DNA from: Curtobacterium sp. 9128
Lineage (GTDB): Bacteria; Actinomycetota; Actinomycetes; Actinomycetales; Microbacteriaceae
Length of the DNA stretch: 64,000 nucleotides
Direction of reading: 5' to 3'
Assembly (NCBI RefSeq): GCF_007673775.1
Contig: NZ_VEAF01000008.1
Location: 124,001-188,000, forward strand
Positions within the stretch are counted from its first letter, which is position 1; each line of letters opens with the position of its first letter. Shown here piece after piece: positions 1 to 8,390 of this stretch. Position numbers and translations under genes: made by a program. The notes under the pieces are model-generated. The model had not been told where the DNA came from and ran no database searches. It saw only the letters and a program-made list of their open reading frames with translations.

Positions 1-94
1 TGGCCTTGCTTTCCGGAAAGCCGTTCCGTATCGTGACGTGAGGTCGCCCTGTCACGGCGACCACGACCTCCAGGACGACGAGAGCAGGACGCAC

Positions 95-1072
95 GTGATC
101 ACCGACCAGCACCCCATCGGATCGGGCTTCGGCCCGACGTCGACCGCCGACGACGTCCTCGCCGGCGTGGACCTCACCGGACGCACCGTCGTCGTCACCG
201 GCGGCCACAGCCGACTCGGCCACGAGGTGAGCCGCGCCCTCGCGGCAGCCGGCGCTTCGGTGACCGTCGCCGCCCGCGACGTCGAACGCGGGGCCGCCGC
301 CGTCCGCGACGTCCCGGGCGTGGAGGTCGAACAGCTCGACCTCACCGACCCGGCGTCGATCGACGCCTTCGCCGAGCGGTGGCTCGCCTCCGGACGCCCG
401 CTCCACGCGCTGGTGAACAACGCCGCAACCCTGTTCACACCGGAGCTCCAGCGCGACGCGCGCGGCAACGAACGGTCGTTCTCGACGGCGCACCTCGGCC
501 ACTTCCAGCTCACGCGGGCACTCCTCCCCGCCCTCCTGGAGGCTCGTAGAGCGCGAGTCCTCACCGTCACGTCCGGCGCGGCCCGGTTCGGGCAGATCCG
601 GTGGGACGACCTGGCGTTCGCCGACGGGTACGACCCGGGTGCGGCCTACGGACAGGCCAAGCGCGCGAACGTCCTGTTCACCGTCGAGCTCGACCGCCGG
701 TACGCCGGTACGGGCATCCGCGCGTTCGCCGCGCACCCCGGCGTGGTCATCGGCCCCGGCCCGCACGCCCCGGAACGGATCGACTCGTACCGGGCGCAGG
801 GGCTGGTCGACGCCGACGGCACGACCGTCATCGACCCGGAGAACGGCAAGAAGACGATCGAGCAGGGCGCGGCGACGATCGTGTTCGGCGCCGTGAGCCC
901 GGTGCTCGACGGGGTCGGCGGCGTCTACCTCAAGGACGGCGAGGTCGCACCGCTCGACGACGAGATCCGGCCGCTCACCGCCGACAGCATCCCCGCGGAC
1001 GCGAACTCGGCGATGCTCGACGCCGAGGACGCCCGTCGGCTGTGGGCCGTGAGCGAGGCACTACTCGCCTGA
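95..1072 (+). CDS. SDR family NAD(P)-dependent oxidoreductase
   Basis: Cytosolic short-chain dehydrogenase/reductase with unknown substrate. The dinucleotide-binding motif TGGHSRLG is at residues 35-42, an NNAA motif lies near residue 107, and the catalytic Tyr-x-x-x-Lys (YGQAK) near 180. At 325 residues it exceeds the roughly 250-residue classical SDR core and resembles the retinol-dehydrogenase-like members that carry N- and C-terminal additions. The GTG at 95 is preferred to an ATG at 38 because the 19 extra residues look unlike protein and an AG-rich stretch precedes 95. Its TGA overlaps the ATG of the following small gene. The family assignment is secure; the function is not. Confidence 0.85.
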   Translation: MITDQHPIGSGFGPTSTADDVLAGVDLTGRTVVVTGGHSRLGHEVSRALAAAGASVTVAARDVERGAAAVRDVPGVEVEQLDLTDPASIDAFAERWLASGRPLHALVNNAATLFTPELQRDARGNERSFSTAHLGHFQLTRALLPALLEARRARVLTVTSGAARFGQIRWDDLAFADGYDPGAAYGQAKRANVLFTVELDRRYAGTGIRAFAAHPGVVIGPGPHAPERIDSYRAQGLVDADGTTVIDPENGKKTIEQGAATIVFGAVSPVLDGVGGVYLKDGEVAPLDDEIRPLTADSIPADANSAMLDAEDARRLWAVSEALLA

Positions 1073-1338
1073 TGTCCCCGGCGGACCACGCCCCTCGGGA
1101 TCGGACGCGCGCCACGATGCGCGACGACGCGAGCTGGCAGCGCGGGCACCGAGCGGCGTTCCTCCCGATGTGCGTCGCGGCCGCCGTGGCACTCGCGCTC
1201 GGTGTCGTCTGCATCGTGGTCGGACGTGCCGACGACGTCGGCACCACCGTCCTGGCCGCGGGCGTGCTCGTCGCGGGCGCCCTCTGGGGAGCCGCCGCCG
1301 CGGGACGGGCCGTGCGGCGGGGTCCTGACGAGGACTGA
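1072..1338 (+). CDS. SdpI-like membrane protein, N-terminally truncated
   Basis: An 88-residue product whose ATG overlaps the TGA of the upstream SDR gene. It keeps the SdpI-family core RTRATMRDDASWQRGHRAAF followed by two hydrophobic segments and a basic tail (RAVRR). The other SdpI-like gene in this window (43963-44316) shows the same core preceded by a membrane segment and an RNALAG-type linker. That leading segment is missing here, so this is probably a 5'-truncated copy, expressed only by coupling to the SDR gene or already a relic. SdpI proteins act as membrane immunity or signalling proteins; no activity can be inferred for this fragment. Confidence 0.55.
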   Translation: MSPADHAPRDRTRATMRDDASWQRGHRAAFLPMCVAAAVALALGVVCIVVGRADDVGTTVLAAGVLVAGALWGAAAAGRAVRRGPDED

Positions 1339-1345
1339 CCCGGCG

Positions 1346-2896
1346 TCAGACGGTCGCCTCGGTTCCCCGGACCTTCCCGACGACCACGTCGACGATCCCC
1401 GCGATCATCGCTGCGGCCACGAACCCGAGGGAGACGCCGAGCCCGAGGGGCAGCCCGTTCGCGTAGTCCCCGTGCGAGTCCGCCAGGGCCGAGTAAAAGA
1501 CGCTGCCGACGGCCGCGATGCCGATCGCGGAACCGACCCGCGCGCCGACCTGGATGAGCCCGCCGGCGGAGCCGCCCTGCTCGACCGGCACCTCCGACAG
1601 GGTCAGGGTCTGGTTCGGCGAGATGGTCAGTCCGGAGCCGATGCCAGCCACGAGCAGCGGTGCGACGAGCCACCAGCCGAGGTCGGACTCGTAGTGGTTC
1701 GCGACGACCCACACGACGGCACCGAGGCCGATGAGCACGAGGATCGTCCCGACGACGATGAGGTGGCGCCCGAAGCGGTGCACCACGCGGCCGCCGATCG
1801 TCGCCGCGATCCCGGACCCGATCGCGAACGGCACGGAGGCGACGCCAGCCATGAGCGCCGAGTAGTGCAGCCCGGACTGCAGGGCCAGCGTCAGGACGAA
1901 GAACAGCGGGGTGAAGCCGGCGAAGTACAGCGTCGCGAGCCCGACACCCAGGGAGAACGACCGTCGACGGAACAGCCCGAGGTCGATGACCGGCTCCTTG
2001 GTCCGCTGGTAACGCCGCTCCCAGAGCACGAAGACCACGCCGAGCACGACCGCGACGACCACGAGCCACCACTTCGCGTTGCTCTTCCACTGCTCGGACT
2101 GCACGAACGGCAGCAGCAGAGCGACGACCGCGGCACCGAGCAGCGCGATGCCGACCGGGTCGAAGTCGTGCTTCTTGCCGCGTTCGGACCGGCTCGCCGC
2201 CGGCAGGTAGCGGAAGGCCAGGAGGATCGTGACGAGTCCGAAGGGCAGGTTCACGAAGAAGACGAACCGCCATCCGTTCTCGGTCCCGAACGCGGTGATG
2301 AGCAGGCCGCCGATGAGCGGACCGATCGCGGTCGCGATGCCGACCGTCGCGCCGAACAGCCCGAACGCGGTCCCCCGCTCCTTGCCGCGGAACAGCTGCT
2401 GGATGAGCGCGGTGACCTGCGGCGTGAGCAGACCGCCCGCGAGCCCCTGCACCAGCCGGGCGATGACGAGCACGAGGCCGTTCGGAGCGAACCCGCACAG
2501 GGCACTCGCGAGGGTGAAGAGTCCCACGCCGATGACGAACATCCGGCGTCGGCCGGAGGCGTCACCGAGGCGGCCGCCGGGCACGAGCAGCAGACCGAAC
2601 GACAGGGCGTAGCCCGAGAGGATCCACTGCACGGCCTCGGGCGAGGCACCGGGGAGTCCCTTCGAGATCGACTGCAGCGCGACGTTGACGATCGAGACGT
2701 CGAGGAGCACGATCCCGCCGCCGAGCAGGCAGATGACGAGGGCCTTCCAGCGGTTCGGGTCGGGCTGGTCACCGGAGTCCTGCTGCGGACGGTCCGGCGT
2801 CTGCGGCTCCTCCGCCGTCGCGACGTGGTGGGCCTCGTGGTGCGGGGCGGTGGGAGCCGTATCGGGCTCGACGGGTTTGCGGTGTTCGGCTGCCAT
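1346..2896 (-). CDS. MFS transporter, DHA2 (14-TM drug:H+ antiporter) type
   Basis: A 516-residue inner-membrane exporter of the major facilitator superfamily. After a soluble Pro/His-rich N-terminal tail of about 47 residues, membrane segments begin at LVICLLGGGIVLLDVSIVNV, which carries the D-x-x-I/V-V-N-V-A-L motif typical of DHA2 pumps. Motif A-like GGRLGDASGRRR follows TM2, and GIATAIGPLIGGLL is the motif C-like antiporter signature. The length and segment count fit the 14-TM subgroup that exports cationic drugs and biocides. The start has an AGGG ribosome-binding site. No regulator gene adjoins it, and its 3' end converges with the gene ending at 1338. Confidence 0.88.
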   Translation of the reverse strand: MAAEHRKPVEPDTAPTAPHHEAHHVATAEEPQTPDRPQQDSGDQPDPNRWKALVICLLGGGIVLLDVSIVNVALQSISKGLPGASPEAVQWILSGYALSFGLLLVPGGRLGDASGRRRMFVIGVGLFTLASALCGFAPNGLVLVIARLVQGLAGGLLTPQVTALIQQLFRGKERGTAFGLFGATVGIATAIGPLIGGLLITAFGTENGWRFVFFVNLPFGLVTILLAFRYLPAASRSERGKKHDFDPVGIALLGAAVVALLLPFVQSEQWKSNAKWWLVVVAVVLGVVFVLWERRYQRTKEPVIDLGLFRRRSFSLGVGLATLYFAGFTPLFFVLTLALQSGLHYSALMAGVASVPFAIGSGIAATIGGRVVHRFGRHLIVVGTILVLIGLGAVVWVVANHYESDLGWWLVAPLLVAGIGSGLTISPNQTLTLSEVPVEQGGSAGGLIQVGARVGSAIGIAAVGSVFYSALADSHGDYANGLPLGLGVSLGFVAAAMIAGIVDVVVGKVRGTEATV

Positions 2897-3022
2897 GACG
2901 CCCTCACGCTAGGCTCCGGCCCCTGTCCGAGCGGGGTACACCGACCCCGGACAGCGCGGATCGGCGCACTCCCTTGCCGGATCATCAGGTTCCCGAGCGC
3001 GCCGGTTCCGCCGGCGGAGGGG

Positions 3023-3466
3023 TCACTCGGACCGTCGCACCCGTCGCCGGAGCCGCAGGACGACCACGAGCACGAGGAAGCACAACGCCGTGCACGTCAG
3101 GACGACCACACCGCCCCAGGTCGTGGAGGACATCCGCTGCGCGAAGAACGCGCCCACCAGGAGCCCGAGACCGACGACGACACCGAGCAGCAGGAGGGCG
3201 CACGTGGGTTCGAGCCAGCGCTGCGCCAGCAGCGAGTTCCGGTCGACCGGCTGGCCGCGGTCCAGGCGGGTCCGGGCGAGGTCCTCTCGCTCGCGGATCG
3301 GGATGCCGATCGCCGGACCCCAGAACGCCACGAGCGCCGTGCCGTACCCAGGGGCGAGCAGGACCAGCAGCCCGAGCGACACGACTGCGCCGACCAGGTA
3401 CCACCACGGGAAGACCCGGCGCACCGGTACCGGGAACCGCCGGTCGCGCGTCGTCCGCTCCGCCAT
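3023..3466 (-). CDS. Four-TM membrane protein, unknown function
   Basis: A 147-residue product with two hydrophobic hairpins: residues about 20-52, then about 88-112 and 118-138. They are separated by a charged loop rich in Arg and Asp, and the tail is very basic (RLRRRVRRSE). No family was recognised. A -10-like TAGGTT on the minus strand ends six bases before the ATG, indicating a leaderless transcript. Codon use matches the neighbouring genes, supporting a real protein. Confidence 0.65.
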   Translation of the reverse strand: MAERTTRDRRFPVPVRRVFPWWYLVGAVVSLGLLVLLAPGYGTALVAFWGPAIGIPIREREDLARTRLDRGQPVDRNSLLAQRWLEPTCALLLLGVVVGLGLLVGAFFAQRMSSTTWGGVVVLTCTALCFLVLVVVLRLRRRVRRSE

Positions 3467-3472
3467 GGGTCC

Positions 3473-3478
3473 AACCTA
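3473..3478 (-). promoter_or_regulatory. -10 hexamer of leaderless promoter
   Basis: TAGGTT on the minus strand, ending six bases upstream of the ATG at 3466. Transcription would begin at or next to the start codon. No clear -35 is visible. Confidence 0.5.
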
Positions 3479-3684
3479 TCCGGGTCTCCGTGAGGAATCA
3501 GCGGGGTCGGATCGGCGGATCGTTGCGTCGCAGCATCGACGATCTGCGCGGTCGGCAGGAACGCGCAGGAATCTGCCGGGAAGTGGCAACAAACCGCTTC
3601 CCGATCCTCCCTAGGCTCATCGCAAGACCCGGTTCCTCGCAGGATCGCTGCGGGCCGGCCGCACCCGATGACGGGAGGTTCGAC

Positions 3685-5142
3685 ATGTCACAGTTCGTCC
3701 AGGAGCCCACGCAGGACGCCATCGTCGGAGAGCCCGAGGTCGTCGAGGACCCCCTGTCGGTCCGTCAGGTGGCGGAGCTCCCCGCATGGCGGGCGCTCCG
3801 GGACACCGTCGTGGCGTTCCGTGCTCTGCAGGCCGCGGACGGCTCGGTACCGGACCAGTCGGACCACCGGACCGCGTCCGGGTACCTGGCCACGATCCTC
3901 CCGGCCGTCGCCGAACTGGCCCCGCACTTCCCGCACGACGCGGCGTACCTCGCCGCCCTGCATCGTGACTTCCAGCGGTGGGAACAGGAGGGGTTCGGGG
4001 TGCCGGACTTCCTCGACTCGCTGAACGCCTTCCAGCCGCAGCAGCACCGCGTCGACGGGCTCGGCCACCTGGTCGTGTTCCCGATGGTCACGCAGAACGG
4101 CAGTGCGTCGCGGCTCGTCGAGGCCCTGCTGGTCGAGGTGATCTGGCCGGAGTTCATCGCCGCGCTCGAGGCCGGCGACCACGGCAACGCACTCTTCGTC
4201 GCGCTGCGGTTCGTCGACTTCACCCCCGGGTACGACACGAACTCCGCGGTGCTCTTCCCGGAGACCGTGGCGATGCGCGAGATCCCGGCCTTCACCTGGG
4301 GCGCGATCTTCCAGGACCGCGAGGCAGCGCGCTACCGCCGTGTCGTCCGCGCCGCAGCCGAGATCACGAAGCTGGAGCTCCCCGCCGACGCCGCGGCGAT
4401 GCTCGACGACCAGGAGCTCACGGAGCGGGTGTTCGTGATGTGGGACATCATCCACGACCGCTCGCACATGCGCGGCGACCTGCCGTTCGACCCGTTCATG
4501 ATCAAGCAGCGCATGCCGTTCTTCCTCTACTCGCTCGAGGAACTGCGCTGCGACCTCACCGCGTTCCGCGAGTCCGTCCGACTCGAACGGTCGCTGTCTG
4601 AGCAGCCCGACGAGGACCTCGACCCGGCACAGCGCGCGATCCGCGACCACGCGCGACTGGTGCAGTACGCGGTGATCTTCGACCGCATCTTCCGCTTCGC
4701 GATCACCGGCAGCCGTGTCCGGAACTACGACGGGCTCGGCGGCCAGCTGCTCTTCGCGTGGCTGCACCAGCACGGGGTCCTGCACTGGACGGACACGCGG
4801 CTGACGATCGACTGGCCGGCCGTACCGGACGTCGTCATCGCGCTGAGTGACGAGATCAACGACCTGTACTGGCAGTCGATCGACCGTCCGAAGACGGCGC
4901 ACTGGCTCGCCGCCCACGCGCTGGTGAGCCGGACGCTCACCCCGCACCCCGCCTCCCGGTGGGCCGCGGGACTGCCGACCGAGACCCTCGCCGGACCGCC
5001 GAAGGGCTACACCGACGCCGTGCTGGACGACGAGTTCCCCCTGTCGATGTTCTACGAGGCCCTCGACAAGAAGATGGCCGCCGTCATCGCGTCCACGGCG
5101 GGCATCACCGGCAGCGACCCCACTCCTAGGATGAATCCGTGA
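3685..5142 (+). CDS. DUF6421-like protein
   Basis: A 485-residue soluble protein that I place, from memory of its motif pattern, in the DUF6421 family of actinobacterial proteins with no assigned function. A conserved-looking stretch runs from about residue 250 (WDIIHDRSHMRGDLPFDPFM) to 290, with a His-Asp-Arg-Ser-His cluster that could bind metal. No signal peptide or membrane segment is seen. The ATG at 3685 follows GGGAGG at 3673-3678, a good ribosome-binding site, and rules out the longer upstream reading frame. Its 3' end overlaps the GTG of the threonine aldolase gene by four bases (GTGA), so the two are probably co-translated and functionally linked, perhaps in amino-acid metabolism. 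Confidence 0.75.
   Translation: MSQFVQEPTQDAIVGEPEVVEDPLSVRQVAELPAWRALRDTVVAFRALQAADGSVPDQSDHRTASGYLATILPAVAELAPHFPHDAAYLAALHRDFQRWEQEGFGVPDFLDSLNAFQPQQHRVDGLGHLVVFPMVTQNGSASRLVEALLVEVIWPEFIAALEAGDHGNALFVALRFVDFTPGYDTNSAVLFPETVAMREIPAFTWGAIFQDREAARYRRVVRAAAEITKLELPADAAAMLDDQELTERVFVMWDIIHDRSHMRGDLPFDPFMIKQRMPFFLYSLEELRCDLTAFRESVRLERSLSEQPDEDLDPAQRAIRDHARLVQYAVIFDRIFRFAITGSRVRNYDGLGGQLLFAWLHQHGVLHWTDTRLTIDWPAVPDVVIALSDEINDLYWQSIDRPKTAHWLAAHALVSRTLTPHPASRWAAGLPTETLAGPPKGYTDAVLDDEFPLSMFYEALDKKMAAVIASTAGITGSDPTPRMNP
5127..5132 (+). promoter_or_regulatory. Internal -10 hexamer upstream of threonine aldolase
   Basis: TAGGAT lies inside the last codons of the upstream gene and ends six bases before the GTG at 5139. 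It could give the aldolase its own leaderless transcript in addition to coupled translation. Confidence 0.4.
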
Positions 5143-6212
5143 CCCTTCGACTCCACGACCTGGACCTGCGGGGCTTCGCCTCGGACAACTACGCCGGCAT
5201 CCACCCCGAGATCCTCGAGGCGATCACCGCGGCGAACGACGGCCACCAGATCGCCTACGGCGAGGACGTCTACACGGCGCGACTCAACGAGGTGATCCGC
5301 GAGCACTTCGGGCCGCAGGCCGAGGCCTTCCCGGTCTTCAACGGCACGGGTGCCAACGTGGTCGGGCTCCAGTCGATGCTGCCGCGGTGGGGTGCCGTCG
5401 TCTGCGCGTCGACCGCGCACATCAACACCGACGAGGCAGGCGCTCCCGAGCGCGTCGGCGGCATCAAGCTGCTGACCGTCGACGCCCCGGACGGCAAGCT
5501 CACGCCGGACCGCATCGACCAGCAGGCATGGGGCTGGGGCGACGAGCACCGCGCGCAGCCGCTCGTCGTGTCCATCACCCAGACGACCGAACTCGGCACG
5601 GCGTACTCCGTCGACGAGGTCCGCGCGATCGCGGACCACGTGCACGCCCTCGGCATGCGGCTGCACATGGACGGTGCGCGCATCTCGAACGCCGCGGCGA
5701 CGCTCGGGCTCCCCCTGCGCGACTTCACCACCGACGCCGGTGTCGACGTGCTGAGCTTCGGCGGCACGAAGAACGGCATGCTCTACGGCGAGGCGATCGT
5801 CGTGCTGGACCCCGCGGCGTCGGAGGGCCTGCACTACCTCCGCAAGATGAACATGCAGCTGTCGTCGAAGATGCGGTTCGTGTCCGCGCAGCTCATCGCC
5901 CTGCTGACCGACGACCTCTACCTCCGGTCGGCATCGCACGCCAACGCCATGGCGCAGCGGCTCCGCGGCGCACTCGAGGCGGGGATCGCGGACGGCAGCA
6001 TCACCGGCGTCGCGTTCAGCCAGGAGACCCAGGCGAACGGCGTGTTCGCGACGCTGCCCGCCGGCGTCGCCGACCGGCTCCGCGAGCACTTCCGCTTCTA
6101 CGACTGGGACGCCGCGCGCAACGAGGTGCGGTGGATGTGCTCGTTCGACACGTCGGAGCAGGACATCGACGCGTTCGTCGCGGCGCTCGTGCGGGAGCTC
6201 GCGGCGGTCTGA
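5139..6212 (+). CDS. ltaE: Low-specificity L-threonine aldolase
   Basis: Pyridoxal-phosphate enzyme of fold type I that splits L-threonine or L-allo-threonine into glycine and acetaldehyde, and works in reverse on related beta-hydroxy amino acids. The 357-residue length is typical. Visible landmarks are the N-terminal DNYAGIHPEI, the cofactor pocket around FNGTGANV, the HMDGARISNA segment holding the aspartate that pairs with the pyridine nitrogen, and the Schiff-base lysine in SFGGTKNGM near residue 205. The GTG start overlaps the stop of the DUF6421-like gene, suggesting an operon. Confidence 0.92.
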   Translation: MTLRLHDLDLRGFASDNYAGIHPEILEAITAANDGHQIAYGEDVYTARLNEVIREHFGPQAEAFPVFNGTGANVVGLQSMLPRWGAVVCASTAHINTDEAGAPERVGGIKLLTVDAPDGKLTPDRIDQQAWGWGDEHRAQPLVVSITQTTELGTAYSVDEVRAIADHVHALGMRLHMDGARISNAAATLGLPLRDFTTDAGVDVLSFGGTKNGMLYGEAIVVLDPAASEGLHYLRKMNMQLSSKMRFVSAQLIALLTDDLYLRSASHANAMAQRLRGALEAGIADGSITGVAFSQETQANGVFATLPAGVADRLREHFRFYDWDAARNEVRWMCSFDTSEQDIDAFVAALVRELAAV

Positions 6213-6246
6213 CGGACGGACCGTACGGTCCTGTCCAGGCACTCCG

Positions 6247-6252
6247 TACACT
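6247..6252 (+). promoter_or_regulatory. -10 hexamer of leaderless promoter
   Basis: TACACT ends six bases before the ATG at 6259. No Shine-Dalgarno sequence is present, which fits a leaderless mRNA. Confidence 0.5.
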
Positions 6253-6258
6253 TCGTCC

Positions 6259-6669
6259 ATGGCGAAGCGAGGAGCACGCACCACGCAGCGTGCAGCGGAT
6301 CCGGTGCAGCGCCCGGTGACCACCGGCAGGTACGCGGTCCGTCCGGGCACCTTCAACCTCGCCGGCGAGCTGTTCACGCCGTCCGGCGTCCGACTGTCTC
6401 GGGCCGACGCCGACGTGACGGCCGAGCGGGCGGCCGCAGCCGTCCGCAACGGTGCGGCGGTCGTCTTCGAGAGCTGTGGCTGCGGCGGAGGCGGCCCCTG
6501 CCGACCCCGCTGGCTGGAGGCACCGGCGTCGCTGGCGGTCGCGAAGCGGTCCGAGCCGCGCATGGTCGTGGACGGCACGACACCGACCTGGATCGACGTC
6601 TGGGAGGTCGACGGATCGACCGCCGTCTTCCTCCACGGCGACGTCGAGTGGGGCTCGTTGCTCGACTGA
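6259..6669 (+). CDS. Conserved-looking small protein with Cys/Gly cluster
   Basis: A 136-residue soluble product of unknown function. After a basic N-terminus comes a possible small beta domain, then FESCGCGGGGPC near residue 75, whose three cysteines could bind metal or an Fe-S centre. The C-terminus (WIDVWEVDGSTAVFLHGDVEWGSLL) looks like beta strands. The start is chosen from the leaderless -10 six bases upstream. Confidence 0.6.
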   Translation: MAKRGARTTQRAADPVQRPVTTGRYAVRPGTFNLAGELFTPSGVRLSRADADVTAERAAAAVRNGAAVVFESCGCGGGGPCRPRWLEAPASLAVAKRSEPRMVVDGTTPTWIDVWEVDGSTAVFLHGDVEWGSLLD

Positions 6670-6703
6670 GACGGAAGGCGGTGACTCCGGACGTCGGCGC
6701 GGA

Positions 6704-7579
6704 TCAGTCCTGCAACGCGGCGAGCGCCGGGTGCGCCCGCAGCGCGTCGTGCCCGTGCGTGAGCATCACGGCGAGGGTGGCCAGCGCCGGCGCCATCGGG
6801 CCGGTGAGGGACATCGGCGAGGTCTGGCCACCGAACTCGAGCACGACGGTGAAGTGCTCCGGGTCCGGGTAGATCGCCGTGACCGAGGCGAAGTCGAAGC
6901 TCAACCACCCCCGGCCGGCGACGTTGCACGCGATCCGCTGGTTGCTGACGACCACCTCGACCTGCTGGTGCTCGCGCCACTGCGTGGCCGCCGTCGCCTG
7001 CGCGCGGGACCGGCTGATGGAGTTGCCGATCGCGTTCCCGATGAGCGCGCCCGCCACCCAGGCCGGACGGCCGAACGCCACCACGCTCGACTGCCCGTAG
7101 ACCACGTCGGTGCCGTAGTACCGCGCGTACCCGAGGCCGCCGGAGAGGAAGAACCGTTCCCCGGCCCACGGCACGACCGACCACACCGGGATCTCAGGTG
7201 GCAGTTCCCGTCGCATCAGCGCCCCCTTGAGCGCCGACGCGTGCTGCCATGCGCGGGCGTACGCGTCCTCGTGCTGCTGGAGCGCCACCTCGTGCTTCGT
7301 GAGGTGGCCGTGTGCGCGGCGCCACCGCCGGAACGCCCGGTACCCCTTCCGGAGGGCGATGATCCCGAACACGACCGGCGAGGCGAAGGCGGCGAGGAAG
7401 GACACCAGCGCGAGGAGCGACCAGCCGACGTTGCCCGTCCGTTCGCCCAGACCGTTCAGCCATGCCCCGAGGAGCACGAAGACCACGTACCCGACCGGTG
7501 CGAGCACCGCTGGCACCACCCAGGCTCGGTGACGCCGCCACCACGTCGACTGCTGACCGGACCGATCACGCTCGGACAT
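6704..7579 (-). CDS. Two-TM membrane protein with cytoplasmic PH-like C-terminal domain
   Basis: A 291-residue protein. Two membrane segments lie at about residues 20-42 and 52-76, followed by a charged helical linker with many His and Gln. The C-terminal domain of about 150 residues ends in strands such as VEVVVSNQRIACNV and FTVVLEFG, a pattern seen in bacterial PH-like or GRAM-like modules; this fold guess is only inference. The ATG at 7579 is preceded by a strong GAGGGGGG ribosome-binding site, so an upstream ATG at 7750 is unlikely. Confidence 0.65.
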   Translation of the reverse strand: MSERDRSGQQSTWWRRHRAWVVPAVLAPVGYVVFVLLGAWLNGLGERTGNVGWSLLALVSFLAAFASPVVFGIIALRKGYRAFRRWRRAHGHLTKHEVALQQHEDAYARAWQHASALKGALMRRELPPEIPVWSVVPWAGERFFLSGGLGYARYYGTDVVYGQSSVVAFGRPAWVAGALIGNAIGNSISRSRAQATAATQWREHQQVEVVVSNQRIACNVAGRGWLSFDFASVTAIYPDPEHFTVVLEFGGQTSPMSLTGPMAPALATLAVMLTHGHDALRAHPALAALQD

Positions 7580-7760
7580 CCGTTCCCCCCTCGTTCGCTG
7601 TGCTCCAGCTTCCCAGCCACCATCATCCGTGCTGGTCACCCCTCGCCGCCACGCTGCCGATGACGAGAGGTGTGGTGCGATGCGAGCTGCCTGGTACGAC
7701 GAACAGGGTCCGGCGGGAGACGTCCTGCAAGAGTCAACAACGAGTTCCACGGAGGTCCCG

Positions 7761-8390
7761 ATGCCACGACCACGGATGTTCGACGAGGCCGAGGTCGTCG
7801 ACCGCGCACGCAGGACCTTCGCCGAGTCCGGGTTCGCCGGGACGTCACTCGACGACCTGCTGGCATCGACCGGGCTCGCACGGCAGAGCCTCTACAACGC
7901 GTTCGGCGGCAAGAAGGAGCTCTTCATGCGCGCCTTCCTCAGCGACACGACCGAGGCCGTCGGCGCCGTCGAGTCGATCCGGCACGGGGCCGACGCCCCG
8001 ATCGTGCGGATCCGGGCGCAGCTGGTCCGGACCGCCGTCGAGCACGGTGCAGCACAGGCGCCACCGTCGCTGTTCCTCCGGACCGCCGTGGAGCTGTTCA
8101 GCAGCGACGCAGAGGTCGCCGCCACCGTCGCCGCCACGTTCGACTCGATCCGCGCGCACTACGCGGCATGCATCGTCGAGGCGCAGCAGGCTGGCGAGAT
8201 CGACGCCGACGCCGACGCCGACGCGCTCGGGACCTACTTCTGTGCGGTGATCGAGGGCATGACGACGCTGGGCGGCGCCGGGGTCTCCCGCGCGACGCTC
8301 CTGCAGATCGGGCTCACGAGCCTGGCCGCTGTCCCGGTGACGGAACTCGGCCGCGAACACCTCGGTACGGACGAGGGCGACTGGTCCTGA
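7761..8390 (+). CDS. TetR/AcrR-family transcriptional regulator
   Basis: A 209-residue one-component repressor. The N-terminal helix-turn-helix spans about residues 10-55 (RTFAESGFAGTSLDDLLAST, then LARQSLYNAFGGKKELF), the usual TetR pattern. The rest is an all-helical ligand and dimerisation domain. An oddity is the acidic run DADADADA near residue 150, from a short GACGCC-type repeat. The ATG at 7761 has GGAGG five bases upstream. It converges, with no bases between stop codons, on the lactate monooxygenase-like gene, whose control it might affect, though no operator could be identified. Confidence 0.88.
   Translation: MPRPRMFDEAEVVDRARRTFAESGFAGTSLDDLLASTGLARQSLYNAFGGKKELFMRAFLSDTTEAVGAVESIRHGADAPIVRIRAQLVRTAVEHGAAQAPPSLFLRTAVELFSSDAEVAATVAATFDSIRAHYAACIVEAQQAGEIDADADADALGTYFCAVIEGMTTLGGAGVSRATLLQIGLTSLAAVPVTELGREHLGTDEGDWS

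Noticed and set aside
5052-7184. Long minus-strand open frame antisense to the DUF6421-like, ltaE and 6259 genes
   Set aside because: It is the mirror of GC-rich third positions, has low-complexity Arg/Gly/Val composition, no domains, and overlaps confident genes.
7629-7760. Upstream start for the TetR gene at 7629
   Set aside because: The extension is not protein-like, and GGAGG sits directly before the ATG at 7761.
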